DNA of 64,000 nucleotides from Cristatella mucedo. Lineage: Eukaryota > Bryozoa > Phylactolaemata > Cristatellidae. Below the pieces are notes generated by a model. It saw only the letters and a program-made list of their open reading frames with translations, searched no databases and was not told the origin of the DNA. Position 1 is the first letter of the stretch, and the number at the start of each line of letters is the position of its first letter. Location: the NCBI GenBank assembly GCA_009760855.2, contig WPIO01000157.1:762001-826000 (forward strand), written 5' to 3'. The position numbers were made by a program, and so were the translations under genes. Shown here piece by piece: positions 22,365-33,660 of the stretch.

Positions 22365-22775
22365 AATACTAATACTAATAATACACTTGATAAAGCGCCT
22401 TTAGAGAACTCAATTTTTTTCTAGGCGCTTTACATTTGCTGCAAATGGAAACGCGATTGAATGGTGAGTAATATCATGCTTGATAAACACGAATAACATG
22501 GTTAGGGGTAACATGCATAGGGTCAGCATGCAGGTGTGGTTAGTGGAAGCATGCACTGTGTCAGCACGCATAAGCACACGAAGGACGAACCAGAGGGACC
22601 CAAAAAATGCTGTCCTAAATAGGTGCGTTTTTAAGTTCTTTTCAAATGTGGTTAAGTCAGGAGATGTTTTGACGCAGTTCGGGAGTGAGTTCCAGGCTTT
22701 GGGAGCATACGAACTAAATGCACGGTCTTCAAAGGGTTTGAGGTTTGTACGAGGTCGGGAACTGCTACGCCTAGG
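22365..22775 (-). mobile_element. L2 3' part, minus strand
   Basis: AATACTAATACTAATAATAC, then CACTTGATAAAGCGCC and TTCTAGGCGCTTTACATTTG, mark the reverse-complemented 3' end. The sequence continues through the GCATGCACTGTGTCAGC block into the C-terminal codons (around GCACGGTCTTCAAAGGG) and stops near 22775. Confidence 0.88.
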
Positions 22776-22984
22776 AGCCCAAGCTTAGTGCTAGAACATA
22801 AAAAATATTTTTCTTCTTATATTTCATGCTGGTGTGTGACCGATAAGCTGGTGATCACCCAAAGCTTGAAACTTAGGTTTCAGCTTTGGAAGCTTCTTAA
22901 ATTTTAATTTTTTTGTTTAGAAAACGGCCCTATACAAGTGAGTGTTATGTCTAATCCCTATCTAAGATTCCGGACTGTTTACCA

Positions 22985-23660
22985 GAGTGCCTTCCAAAAA
23001 TATTTGCGATCTCTCTAGTTGTACCCCGGTTGAATTGTAGCAATCCCGTTTTGGCTGACCTACCAAAAAAGGCGACTAGGTTACTGGAACTAATGAGAAA
23101 TATGGCTGCAACGCTAGCTAAAATTTACCAGAGGTGTGACCATGCGTCTCTTTTCGCTGAAGGAGCTTCGATGACTTCCGGTTGATCGATGGATAAAGAG
23201 TCAAGTTCTTGCTCTGACCTACGAGGCTGCCATGCTGGGATCCTTCACACCTAGATGAACTGCAGCGGCTAAAATCTTTGCGCCCTCAGATCCTATACGG
23301 TAAGTTAGCTGTTTCATTCTTCCCCTTAAAGACACGTGGAGACGGAAGCTTTTACTCTGCAGGATTGCGAAGCTCACTTCCGCAATTTTTACTCAACGAC
23401 ATCTACTGTCCTGCTGCTGACCATGGCAAATCCGTTCCAGCCATCCTGAGCTGCTTACTGCACGCTACTCATAACCTCAATCACTCTCCTGACTCAACTG
23501 TACTACTCACTTTATGTGTTGTCTGAGATGAAGTCTTTGGCACCCTGATGCCTACCGAAAGCCGCCAAGGCATAATCTAAGCATTTGAGAAAACTCTTTT
23601 GCGTAACAGCCACAGTTTTTTTGATTTTTGGAGTTATTGAAAGATATACATTAAATTGCT
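22985..23660 (+). mobile_element. LINE family B, 3' part of ORF2, plus strand
   Basis: Broken frames match the copy at 57590-58725. VLADLPKKATRLL corresponds to the N-x-I-L-A-G-L-P-K-x-x-x-x-L step, followed by GDGSFYSAGLRSSLPQFLLN (23341-23398), CPAADHGKSVPAILSCLL and LNHSPDSTVLL. The frame then changes at DEVFGTLMP. This family has a different C-terminus and 3' tail from the L2 family. Confidence 0.75.
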
Positions 23661-23689
23661 TAAAGTCAGTTCAAAATGTGCAGCTACGC

Positions 23690-23870
23690 TATTGTGTCCA
23701 CTCAGCGAGTCTTAGCCCGAGAGTGTCACACACTCAGGTGCTTACACTTCAACATCCAGGTCGCGGTTTTGAGTCGTCATGTGGTAGGCGGTTCTTTCCT
23801 GTCCACTGCACGTAGTTGTGATAGCTGTTAAGGCTCTTCTGCGACCTAATAAATGAGTTTTTTTATCCGC
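23690..23870 (+). mobile_element. tRNA-derived SINE, family 2
   Basis: It aligns with 55915-56110: GGTCGCGGTTTTGAGTCG against GGTCGTGGGTTTCGAATC, then TGTGGTAGGCGG, GTGATAGCTGTTAAGGC against GTGATAGCCGTAAAGGC, and CGACCTAATAAATGAG at the end. Moderately diverged. Confidence 0.65.
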
Positions 23871-23959
23871 TTACTCATTTCTGTCGTAGAAATTGTAATT
23901 TCCACGTTTTCTCTATCTCAGTGACCTGCTCTAGCTCCATTAAAAGAGTTACTCTAGCT

Positions 23960-24260
23960 GATATCGTTATTGGCTTTTGCAGGTCGCTGCTGCAGCAACT
24001 TAGGAACCAATTAGGCTCACTGTGCGTGTCACAAATCGCCTGTCTTCGGCAACACCATACTGCCGGGCACCGTTATTTGATACTTTAGCTATATCCAAGA
24101 GACGCTATACTTGACTTACTGGCACAGGGCAGACCAAAGAGTACCAGAGCCTTAAAGGAATGAGCCTAATATATTCAGTCCTCAATTGTCAGTCTACGGT
24201 TTATCGTATGAACTTTGCATCGTTATAAAAGTGGAGTTATACAAAGAAGCTAGTAAAAGA
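23960..24260 (+). repeat. Dispersed copy of the 27-33 kb array segment
   Basis: ACTTAGGAACCAATTAGGCT and the later GGAATGAGCCTAATATATTC, then CAATTGTCAGTCTACGG, align with 29212-29410 and 32970-33175. It is therefore a third copy of the right-hand part of the 2.45-kb array unit. No coding potential is seen. Confidence 0.7.
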
Positions 24261-24338
24261 GGAAACCCTAATTCAAATAATATTATGAATTTCCTAAGAA
24301 TCCAAAACAAAACATCCTATATGCTCATACCGCTGTCT

Positions 24339-24432
24339 CATCGAACAATGGCAGATAAACAGAAATTACGTCAAAGCAATCATTTCATCGAACAATGGCA
24401 GATAAACAGAAATTACGTCAAAGCAATCATTT
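24339..24432. repeat. Perfect 47-bp tandem duplication
   Basis: The 47 bases at 24339-24385 (starting CATCGAACAATGGCAG) are repeated without change at 24386-24432. 47 is not a multiple of three, so the frame across it is shifted. The perfect identity suggests a recent slip or repair event. Confidence 0.97.
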
Positions 24433-24761
24433 TTCCAGTCACAAACAAAACTGTGGACAATCTGGGCTAAGACCCAAAAAATCGGCTCGCTTCGCTTATT
24501 CACGCGTCTCTTCTTAGATAATCAAACAAAGATGCAGGACGGACGAACTTTTTTCGGACCGGGCAGAGCAATACAATTTGCTTGCTTGCCTAAGTAATGC
24601 ACTGGCCACTCACTTTTTTGTTGCTATGCCTAAACTGTACAGTCTAGCGTTACTGATGCTACTAGTGACGTTTAACTTGGTGAACAGAGAGGCATTATCA
24701 TTACTTGCTAAAGTCGTGCTAAGTGTCTTACTGAGTCAACGCGCGGTAGCACGCCAATACA

Positions 24762-25380
24762 ATCAATAATAATAATAATAATAATAATGCACTTATAAAG
24801 CGCCCTAAGAGAACTTAATCTCTTTCTAGGAGTTTTACATTTGCTGCAAAAAGAAATGCAATTGAATGGTAAGTAAAACTATGCTTGAAAAACAGACAAA
24901 ATGAATAATATGGTTAGGGGTGACATGCACTGGGTCAGCATGCAAATGTGGTTAGTGGCAGCATGCACAGTGTCAGCAGGCATACGCACATGAAGGACGA
25001 ATCACAGGGACCCACTAAATGCTGTCCTAAATAGGTGTACTTTAAAATTATTTTTAAATGTGGTCAGGTAAGGGGATGTTCTGACGCAAATCGGGAGGGA
25101 GTTCTTGGCTTTGGGAGCATACGAACTAAACACACGGTCTCCAAAGGATTTAAGGTTTGTACGAGGTATTTGTAGACTGTTAGATTCCGAAAAGCGGGTG
25201 GTACGATGCATGGCCTGATGGGGTAGTATATCTGAGAGATATGCTGGAGCCATAGAATGAAAGCGACCTAAAAGAGAGCGACAAAACCTTGAAGTCAATC
25301 CGTTGCCTGACTGGTAGCCAGTGCAGGTGGGCGAGAAAGGGACTAATTTGACAACTGAGACGATTCTCACGCTTCGCTTA
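24762..25380 (-). mobile_element. L2 3' part, minus strand
   Basis: (AAT)n at 24766-24788, then GCACTTATAAAGCGCCC and CTCTTTCTAGGAG, begin the reverse-complemented 3' end. The minus-strand frame at 25002-25370 encodes VPFSPTCTGYQSGN, an out-of-frame thumb, and SDILPHQAMHRTTRFSESN and SLQIPRTNLKSFGD, ending FKVHLFRTAFSGSL. It is 5'-truncated near 25380. Confidence 0.9.
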
Positions 25381-26084
25381 AACCTTAAACCTTAAAAATC
25401 ATTTCGCTACTACGCCCCTTTCTTGAATTTTTTTTCGACATATTCATCCCAAAAAATCAGGATGTGACAAAGTAGTCTGAATTTATGCAGGATTCTCATT
25501 AGCTGCTCCGCAGTCGAGAATTTATCGGGATTTTTGTTAGCCCGTTGTCAAAACTTTGGCCTCGTATGTCATAGGAAAATATGTTGCGTTCCCGGAAGAC
25601 ACTCGTTTGAACGGCCACCGGAAGGTCATGTTGACGGTCTTACAGACATAGCAAGTATATTGGGAGACAACCATGCCGTTAGAGTAAACAACTAGATGCT
25701 CCGTTCTTTGTTATTTTGTATTCTGTAAAGAGTTCAAGAGAATTGTCCGTTGAAGACGAGCACTTAATGTGTATGATTCTAAAGCAGGAACTCACTCCAG
25801 ACTGACGCCACGACATTCTCTGAACCGACTTTAAAAAAGAAGCTAAAATCAGTCCATACGTCGTGATGTGGTGTGCTGCAAAACAAAAAGGTCAAACTAT
25901 AATATATTCTCATAGGTTAGTTATTAGAGGTTAAATTATTCTAGATCTTATGGTAAGGACGCAACGCTCTGCCAATAAAATCGACATTTAATTAGCAATA
26001 GTTCCAGAACAACTCCCTTACTAAATAGAATGATTCGTCGGACCAAAGAAAGAGTAGTCTGAAACAGATAGTTTTCAGTTAATA
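25381..26084. other. Mostly unrecognised; small L2 scrap at 25770-25865
   Basis: TATGATTCTAAAGCAGGAAC and ACTTTAAAAAAGAAGCTAAA resemble the L2 YASKAWNSLP to FKKNLK region on the plus strand. The rest has no recognisable feature. Confidence 0.4.
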
Positions 26085-26262
26085 ATAATCATAAGATTGC
26101 ACTTGATAAAGTGCCCTCAGGGAACTTAATCTCTTTCTAGGCGCTTTACATTTGTTGCAAAGTGCTATGCAATAGAATAGTAAGTAAAATCATGCTTGAA
26201 AAACAAAGAAAATTAATAATATGGTTAGGGGTGACATGCACAGGGTCAGCATGCAAATTCGC
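26085..26262 (-). mobile_element. L2 3' end, minus strand
   Basis: AATAATAATCATAAGATTGC, then CACTTGATAAAGTGCCCTC and CTTTCTAGGCGCTTTACA, followed by the GGTTAGGGGTGACATGCAC block. It is truncated at about 26262. Confidence 0.88.
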
Positions 26263-26942
26263 TTTAAAACCCTTCAAGTCAGGTGATATTTTAATGTTAG
26301 TTTATTATGAGAGAATATGAGTGCAAAGATGCCGATGGGTACGTTTCCGAAAGATTATCTTTAATAAAAGCGTATGCTTACGTCAGGTTAGGAATACAGC
26401 TGCAAGGCCAGTGTATCTATGCTTGCAGGCTGTCGCAGTGAACGTATACAATCAAGTAGCTGAACGGGCTATAAATAAAGAGAGCTTCTTCTTCAATTTA
26501 GCACGTAATCCTTTATGGCTCGGAGCTGGCTTTTCGATAATTACGTAGTGGTCACTCTGCATAGCAACATTCATACGATACATCTCAAGGGCTTGCAGGG
26601 CAGATTACAACTGGCCATTATTTCAATCATAGAGTTTTTATTTTGTTTACCCTAGATTTTGACACTGCTAGATCGTACAGGCATGAACAGGAAAGATTCG
26701 AACAGTTTTTTGCGGTGCAGTCGGTATTAAACTATCTCGTGAGATACGCAAAGGTGATTTGCTGACCGACTCAGTGGAATTGGGTGGAGCAGGGTGATAT
26801 ACTTACACCCAGCTAATACTTGCAACTGGCACGTGTACTGTTTACATATTTTTTTAATTAGATTGTACAGGGTTGCATTGCATCTATGGCCCGCTGCCTA
26901 GGTAATTGTACATTTGCATACAAAAGATGCTGCTTTGTAGCA
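26263..26942. other. No recognisable gene
   Basis: One 75-codon plus frame at 26321 has no family features. Nothing else is supportable. Confidence 0.4.
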
Positions 26943-27060
26943 TGTTAATAATAATAACAATATAAATAATAACCTACTTGATAAAGCACAATCAGAGCAC
27001 TTACCATTTTTCTAAGCGCTTTACATTTACTGCAATGGCAAATGCAAATGATAAGAAATG
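26943..27060 (-). mobile_element. L2 3' end, minus strand
   Basis: ATAATAATAACAATATAAAT, then ACTTGATAAAGCACAATC and TTTCTAAGCGCTTTACATTT. This is a short, diverged 3' end. Confidence 0.78.
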
Positions 27061-27117
27061 ACACACCGAAACCTAGAACTAGGCCGAGGTGAGAGAAAAT
27101 TTATCTATAAAAATACG

Positions 27118-27179
27118 TCGTAAGTTTGTATAGCGCCACGAAACAACTCAATATCTTTATTGGATCAGCACTTTTCAAT

Positions 27180-27180
<1 letters not shown>
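27118..27180 (-). mobile_element. Relic of an L2 or SINE family 1 3' end
   Basis: TTTGTATAGCGCCACGAAAC and CTCAATATCTTTATTGG are a weak reverse-complement match to the terminal hairpin. No more can be assigned. Confidence 0.4.

Positions 27181-27181
<1 letters not shown>

Positions 27182-27215
<34 letters not shown>
27182..27215. repeat. (TA)17 microsatellite
   Basis: Uninterrupted TA dinucleotides at the left edge of the 2.45-kb tandem array. Confidence 0.97.
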
Positions 27216-27217
<2 letters not shown>

Positions 27218-29640
27218 CCATAAGTAAGGCTTTCCAATACGGTCCTTAGTTTCGCAAGAACAACAATTTAGCTTCGTACTTGTTATAATGCCAGATTGTG
27301 AATCATCCAGTCACGTGGTCAACCAGGAGTCGAAAAAGCATTTCCCAGCAACGAACTGCACTCTCCGGCACTAAGTAGAAATAAATAATGCTGTGAAAAT
27401 TAACACTGTCGTGAGTTTAAGTTTTCAAATATACTGTCTTCTTATTACACTTAACATGACAAACTCTGCAGCCTCCTATTTAAAATTTTACAAGGCTCGT
27501 CAGATACTGCTGGTGTAATAAATATGAAAGTTAAAATGAAGCCTTCATTAGTGGACCCTTTTCATGTCTGTTGTAAAAACCAAATCTTTCATATAAATAG
27601 GGATTGTATTGAGAAATCATAGAAAGCAATCAAGGCATAGTTCGAAAGCCAGACAATATGGTTATTATTATACTGAAGATTTCTAGCGTCCGAATTAAAT
27701 TCAGAGGCTGCGATAAACTTGCACATTGCCTGTGCCGTACACTTTATGGTGCATGTCTCATGAAATATATCCTGTAGCACGTCTTGAGCGATATAACAAA
27801 TAATGATCGACGAATCTTTTTGCCTGATTTAAAGGTCTCATCAGTTGAATCATCGCAATCATCAAATGTGAAAGACTAACAACATGGTTGTCAAGAAGAT
27901 TTTGCATCTGGAATTCCGCCTAATTTCTTGTTGCTAGGATTGTATAATCAAACTCCTTGAACACTCTCAGGGCATTGCTAGAGTAAGAAAGCTCTTCAAA
28001 TTGGTCAAGTTGTAAAGCGACCTAATGATGGCATCTACATATAGGTGCTCTCTTCGGTAACTGCTAAAATTATAATGTTTTCCTTAAACGTACTGGTGGC
28101 ATAGCTAGCCACCAGGTGAGATCTCCGAGTGAGATTAGGGACTTGGTACCTAGGCGGATTGTAAAAGAAGTTTAACTAGCTAATTAGTCTAGGCTGAGTT
28201 GCCTTAATTTTGATTTTTGTTAAATTAACCAAAGAGCCTTACTACTCTGAAGCTGGTGATGCGTGCTACTGAAAGCTTTGTCAAAAATTCCAAGACTTTG
28301 ACCCACCAGGTCTTACTGCTGACGGACACGCAACGAAAAAAAATTATAGGTGGACGAAGAGCTCAATTCTTACTGTGAACCACAGCCAGCACGTCTTGAC
28401 TTAGCAACGTTTGATACAGCTTAACTCGTGCACACGTCTTAGCCTTCTTTTAGCGTCAGGTCATCTAAAAGTCATACACGGACTTTGCAGTAAATACCCT
28501 TAATCACCGTTGGCGATCGAAGCTTGTTTTTGGCAGATTTTCTACAGTCGCCCTTACTTCCACTATTCTTTTGAAACGAAATTTGTTCTGCTGCTGACTC
28601 ATGAGAAATTTTTCGAGCTGTCCTAAGCCACTACTTCATTACGTTTACTTTCGTGACTGCCATCGTAACTACACTGCACGACTTGCTATATTTTCATTTT
28701 AAGGGATATAAAGTCTCTTGGCTACCGAATGCCAACCTCAAGCGGCTCATGCTTTGATGGTGCTACAAAGGATACTGCCTGTAACGTCCACATTGCCCTC
28801 TTAGCTGTTTAGCACTGCATATGGAGCTATATCAGAATATACTTCAACGACTGTGCTGTTATGGTCCTGACCATTGCCGGCATAGATAGTATTTTGCTGG
28901 TAAAGTCACAGTGTTTATCTTCTTACGTTCTTCAGCAGCATCAAACACGTTTCATTTCAACCCGCTATTAAGAAAAACGAGAGATCAGGCATGCCTAGCT
29001 CTTGCACTGCTTATAGCGCCCTAGCTAGTGATTATTTATTCGATGATGCGACGATGTCAAGCTAATGTCACTATAGCATAAACTGCCGAGTGCTGGCTCT
29101 GCAAGTCCTAGGCTAGTTGGTGTTACCTAGTTATGCACCAGTTGTTTGGAGAGTTACCTATCTTCTCGGCGATTTAATTCTTAGCTTTCGGACGTTGGGC
29201 ATGCAGATACTTAGGAACCAATAAGGCTTAGTGCATGACGAAAATGAGCTTTCTTTGAAAACGAATACTTCTGAAAGGTAACTTGGTTCTTATGGCAGCT
29301 GCTTTCAGGAACGGCTGCACTTGAATCACTGACACGCGGCAGCCCACAGAACACAAAAGCCGTGTAGGAATGAGCATAGTAGATTATGTCCTGAAATGTC
29401 ATTCTAGGGTTTATTTTTGTTGGTACTTCGTGCCATCTTCAGAGCAAAAATATTACAGGAAACGTGTCTGAACATGAAAACCCACAATCCGAATAATATT
29501 GAATGCTAATGTAGAATTGAAAAAAGCCTGGAGCTGATACGGATTTCATATCAAGCACATGCATGCATGCTATCTTCACTCTTGAATGCATTAACGAATC
29601 AGCCGTCAAACAAGTTTTGTGAATGTGTTTCTAAGGTATA
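27216..29640 (+). repeat. Tandem array unit 1 (about 2.4 kb)
   Basis: It aligns in order with 29641-33388. Anchors are AATCATCCAGTCACG (27301, 29724), ATACTGTCTTCTT (27430, 29855), ATAGCTAGCCACCAGGTGAG (28102, 30559), GCGATCGAAGCTTGTTTTTG (28513, 30970) and AGACTCTT-flanked LINE sequence (28560-28930, 32310-32680). It contains a LINE family B C-terminal remnant but no host gene that I recognise. Confidence 0.85.
28560..28930 (+). mobile_element. LINE family B C-terminal remnant in array unit 1
   Basis: Broken plus-strand translation gives a stretch resembling the family tail at 58440-58700: LMRNFSSCPKPLLHYVYFRD, then SLGYRMPTSSGS, where the copy at 58580 has CWLPNAYRKLLKLC. It is duplicated with the array at 32310-32680. 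Confidence 0.5.
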
Positions 29641-32600
29641 TGGTGGCTATGGTAAGGATACGTGGTAAGTTTGCAAGACCATGAACATATTAAGTAGGTA
29701 CTTGTGATTTTTCAAGATATACAATCATCCAGTCACGTTATCAGCCAGGAGTCACATGTAAATAGTTTCCGAGCAACGAAGTCTCCAGCATAGAGCCGAG
29801 ATAGTTATAGCTGTGACGATAGAAGTTTTCGCGAGTTCAATTTTTATAATATACTGTCTTCTTGTTACCCTCAACATGACAACCTCTGTAGCCCCAGTTT
29901 TAAATTATACAAGGCTTGTCAGATACTGCCGATGCGATAAAAACGAAAGTTAAAAGAAAGCCTACATCAGTGGACCCTTTTCATTGGTTTATTGCGAAGA
30001 CCATATCTTTAACTCAGCTCAGGTTTGCAATGAGAAATCATAAAAAAAATCTGGCTATCTTTTGAAAACCTCACAATGTGGTCATTATTAGACTGAAGAT
30101 TTCAAGGATCCGAATTAAATTCAGATGCTGCCACAGACTAACGCCTTGTCCCTACCGCACACTAAATGTCGCATGTCTCATAATATATATTGCACAGTAA
30201 GTGTTAAGCGATTTAACAAATGATTAAACACATTTTTTTTACCTGGATATAAAAAGTTTCCCCTTTCAAATTTTAGGATACGTAGCTGTACGTGTCAGTG
30301 GAAACATCACAATCACCAACGTGAAAGACGAGCAACATGGTGGTGGTAAAAAAGATATACAATCCAGTATTTCGTATAATTTCTTGTTGCTAACGATCGT
30401 ACAACTGAACTCCTTGAAAACTCCCAAGTGCATGGCTAGAATTAAAAGCTCTTTAAATTGGTCAAGATGTAATGCGACCTAATCATGTCATCTACATCTA
30501 GGTGTTCTCTTCGGTTACTGCTAAAATTATGAAATCTTCCTTAAACGTACTGGTTACATAGCTAGCCACCAGGTGAGATATCGGAGTGAGATTAAGGACT
30601 TTGTGCATATGCGGATTGCGAAAGAAATATAACTAGCTACTTAGTAACGGCTGGGTTGCCGCAAGTCTGATTTCTTTTCAAGCTAACCACATAACCATTA
30701 CTACTCTGCAGCTGGTGATTGGTGCTGCTGAAGGCTTTGTCTAAACCTCTGAGACATTGAACCACCAGCCCTACTGCTGAAGGAGACGCAATGAATCGAT
30801 TTGATAAGGGGGCGAAGAGCTCAATTCTTATTGTGAACCAACGCCAGTACGGCCAGGCTTAGCTACGTTTGATACAGCTAAACTCATGCCCACGTTTCAG
30901 CCTTATTTTGGCCTCAGGTCATCTATAAGTTATACACGGAATTTTTAGTAAATACCTTAACCACCGTTGGCGATCGAAGCTTGTTTTTGGCAGTTTTGCT
31001 ACATTCGCCTTTACTTCCACTATTATATTGCAACGATATCTGTAATAATAGTAATAATGCACTTGATAAAGCGCCCTCAGAGAACTCAATCTCTCTAGGC
31101 GCTTTACATTTGCATCAAAGAGAAATGCAATTGAATGTTGAGTAATATCATGATTGATAAACTACATGAATAAAATGGCTAGGGGCCACATGCACAAGGT
31201 CACCATGGAAGTGTGGTTAGTGGCAGCATGCACAGTGTCAGCTGGCATAAGCACATGACGGACGATTCAGAGGGTCCAACTAAATGCTGTCCGAAATAGG
31301 TAATTTTTTAGGTTCTTTTTAAATATGGTCAGGTTATGGAAAGTTCCTACACAGGTCGAGAGGGAGTTCTTGGCCTAGGGAGCATGCGAACTAAATGCAA
31401 GGTCTCTAAAGAATTTGGGGTTTGTACGAGGTATTTGTAGACTGTTGGATTCCGAAAAGCGGGTGGTACGATGCATGGCATGATGGGGGAGTATATCTGA
31501 GAGATAGGCTAGAGCCAAAGAATGAAGTAACCTAAAAGTGAGCGAGAAAACCTTGAAGTCAATCCATTGCTTGACTGGTTGCCAGTGCAGGTAAGTGAGA
31601 AGTGGAGTAATGAGGCAACTGCAAAGCTCACGACAGACAAACCTAGCTGTGGAGTTTTGCACCAGCTGCAATCGCCTAATCGCAAATGCTGGTATGCCAG
31701 TAAGCAGTCAGTTGCAGAAGTTGAGGCGGGATCTCACGAATGCATGGACTAACTTAGACGTGGTGTCCTTATCTAAACAAGCCCGAATTTTGGCAATGTT
31801 AGGAAGCCGAAATTTGTCAGATTTGACTGTGGAGCAGATAAGCTCGTCTTACGGGAGTTCGCTTTAGAATATGACACTTGGATTTCGTGCTGATTCAACT
31901 GGAGATATCCTGGCAGAGCCAATATTGAGTGTCAGCCTTTTCAATTTGTGAATCACACCGGGTTTGCCCATAACTAGTAATTTAGTCTTATCATGCTTTA
32001 GTTTTGAAAATTTGCTGCCATCCATGTGCGGATGTCATCAATACATGCAGCGAGTGAGTTGATAGAAATTGAGGTACTGGAAGGCTGGGAGGGATTAAAG
32101 CAAAGGTAAAACTGAGTGTCATCCGCATAGAAGTGAAAGCCTAGAGTGTGCTTTTCAATCACGTCAGCAAAAGGGAGAGTTGAAACCATGAAAAGAATGT
32201 GACCTAGCAAGGAGCCTTGAGGTACCCCATATTTCAGACGTACCACAGATGATCTTTGTCCATTTATTACACTAATCTGAAGCCTCCAATTGAGATAAAA
32301 CCTGAACCACTGTTGTTCCGCTGCTGACTCACGTGAAATTATTCTAGCTGTCCCTAGCTGATACTTTCACCGTGTTGACTTTCTTGACTGCCATCATAGC
32401 TCCACTGCACTAGTCGCAATCTCTTTTTTTGAGGGACGAGTCAAAGTGCGACGCCAATGAATCAAAGTGGACGCCTCATGTCTACCGAATCCCACCTCAA
32501 GCCGCTCAGGCTTTGACTGTGTTACAAAGGACACTGTGCATAACGTCCACTTTGCCCTCATACCTTTTTAGTGTTGCACATATAAGATATAGTAGATTAT

Positions 32601-33388
32601 ACTTCAATGACTCTGCTGTTATTGTCCTGACCATTGCTGGCATAAATAATATTTTACTGGTCATGTTGCAGTAATTTCATTTCTTAGATTCAACACATTT
32701 CATTTCACAACTGTTTCAGGACCGTTGTTCAGAAAAACGAGAGATCGGGCATGCCTAGCTCTTGTACGGCCTCTTGTATCGCCCTATCTAGTCCTTATTT
32801 ATTCCAGGACACTACGAAGTCAAGCTAATGTCACTATAGAATTAACTGTCGAGTGCTGGCTCTGCCAGTCCTATGTCCGTTGTTGTAATTTTGTTATGCA
32901 CCAGTTCCTTAGAAGGTTATTCTAAGCGATTTCAGTATAAGCTATCGGACGTCGCTGCCGCAGTGATTTGGGAACAGATCAGGCTCAGTGCGTGACGAAA
33001 GTTACCTTACTTTGTAAACGAATACTTCCAAAGGGCCCCGCATTACTCAAGGCTGCTGCTTCCACGGAGTGATGCACTTGAATCAATGGCACTGGGCAGC
33101 CCACAGACCCTAAAAGCCGTTTTGGAATGAGCATAGTAGATTGAGTCCAGAGTTGTCATTCTATGGTTTATTCTAGGAACGCTCAATAATTTTCAAATGA
33201 AAAGTGGTTAAAAGAAACATGTTTAAACAGGAAAAATAACAATCTGACTACTACTAGCCAGTACTGTAGAATATAACTCAGCCAATAAGCTGAAACAGAT
33301 TTCCTATCAACGAAAACTCACATGCAAACTAACTTCACTTTTCAATGCAACTAGTCAGCAGTTAAACCATCTTTTTAATGTGTGAAGG
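29641..33388 (+). repeat. Tandem array unit 2 (about 2.45 kb plus an L2 insertion)
   Basis: Matches unit 1 in two blocks, 29641-31040 and 32310-33388, separated by a minus-strand L2 of about 1.26 kb. Removing the L2 restores a unit of about the same length as unit 1. The right end includes the GGAATGAGCATAGTAGATT segment (about 33126). Confidence 0.85.
31043..32308 (-). mobile_element. L2-type LINE inserted into array unit 2, minus strand
   Basis: The 3' end is at 31043-31110 (AATAATGCACTTGATAAAGC and the hairpin) and the 5'-truncated end is near 32308. The minus frame at 31998-32246 encodes YGVPQGSLLGHILF and the active-site box FHFYADDTQFYLCF. 31375-31671 encodes the thumb (LQLVQNSTARFVCREL, SLALAYLSDILPHHAM). 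Unit 1 has continuous sequence at the equivalent site (about 28556), showing the empty site. A CTGT-type duplication flanks it but is too short to be firm. Confidence 0.9.
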
Positions 33389-33660
33389 TATATGGTAGCT
33401 ATGGTAACGGTATGTGGTAGTTTTACAAGACCATCACTATTTTTATCGGGTACTAGTTATTTTGTCAGATGGAGATCACCAAGTCACGTGGTCGACCTGG
33501 AGACGTATACAAACCCATTTTATGCCAGGAACAGTAATGCACTGCACGGACCAGAGGGAGGTATTTCAGATGAGCCGTACGACGAACACGTGCCAGCATG
33601 TGCTTGGTGCTTATCTTTAAACATTGAAGTAGGATGGCAGATTATATTGCATTTGTTATT
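33389..33660 (+). repeat. Tandem array unit 3, truncated
   Basis: TATGGTAGCTATGGTAACGG, then TTTACAAGACCAT and AAGTCACGTGGTCGACC repeat the start of units 1 and 2 (29640-29780). Similarity fades after about 33560. Confidence 0.7.
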
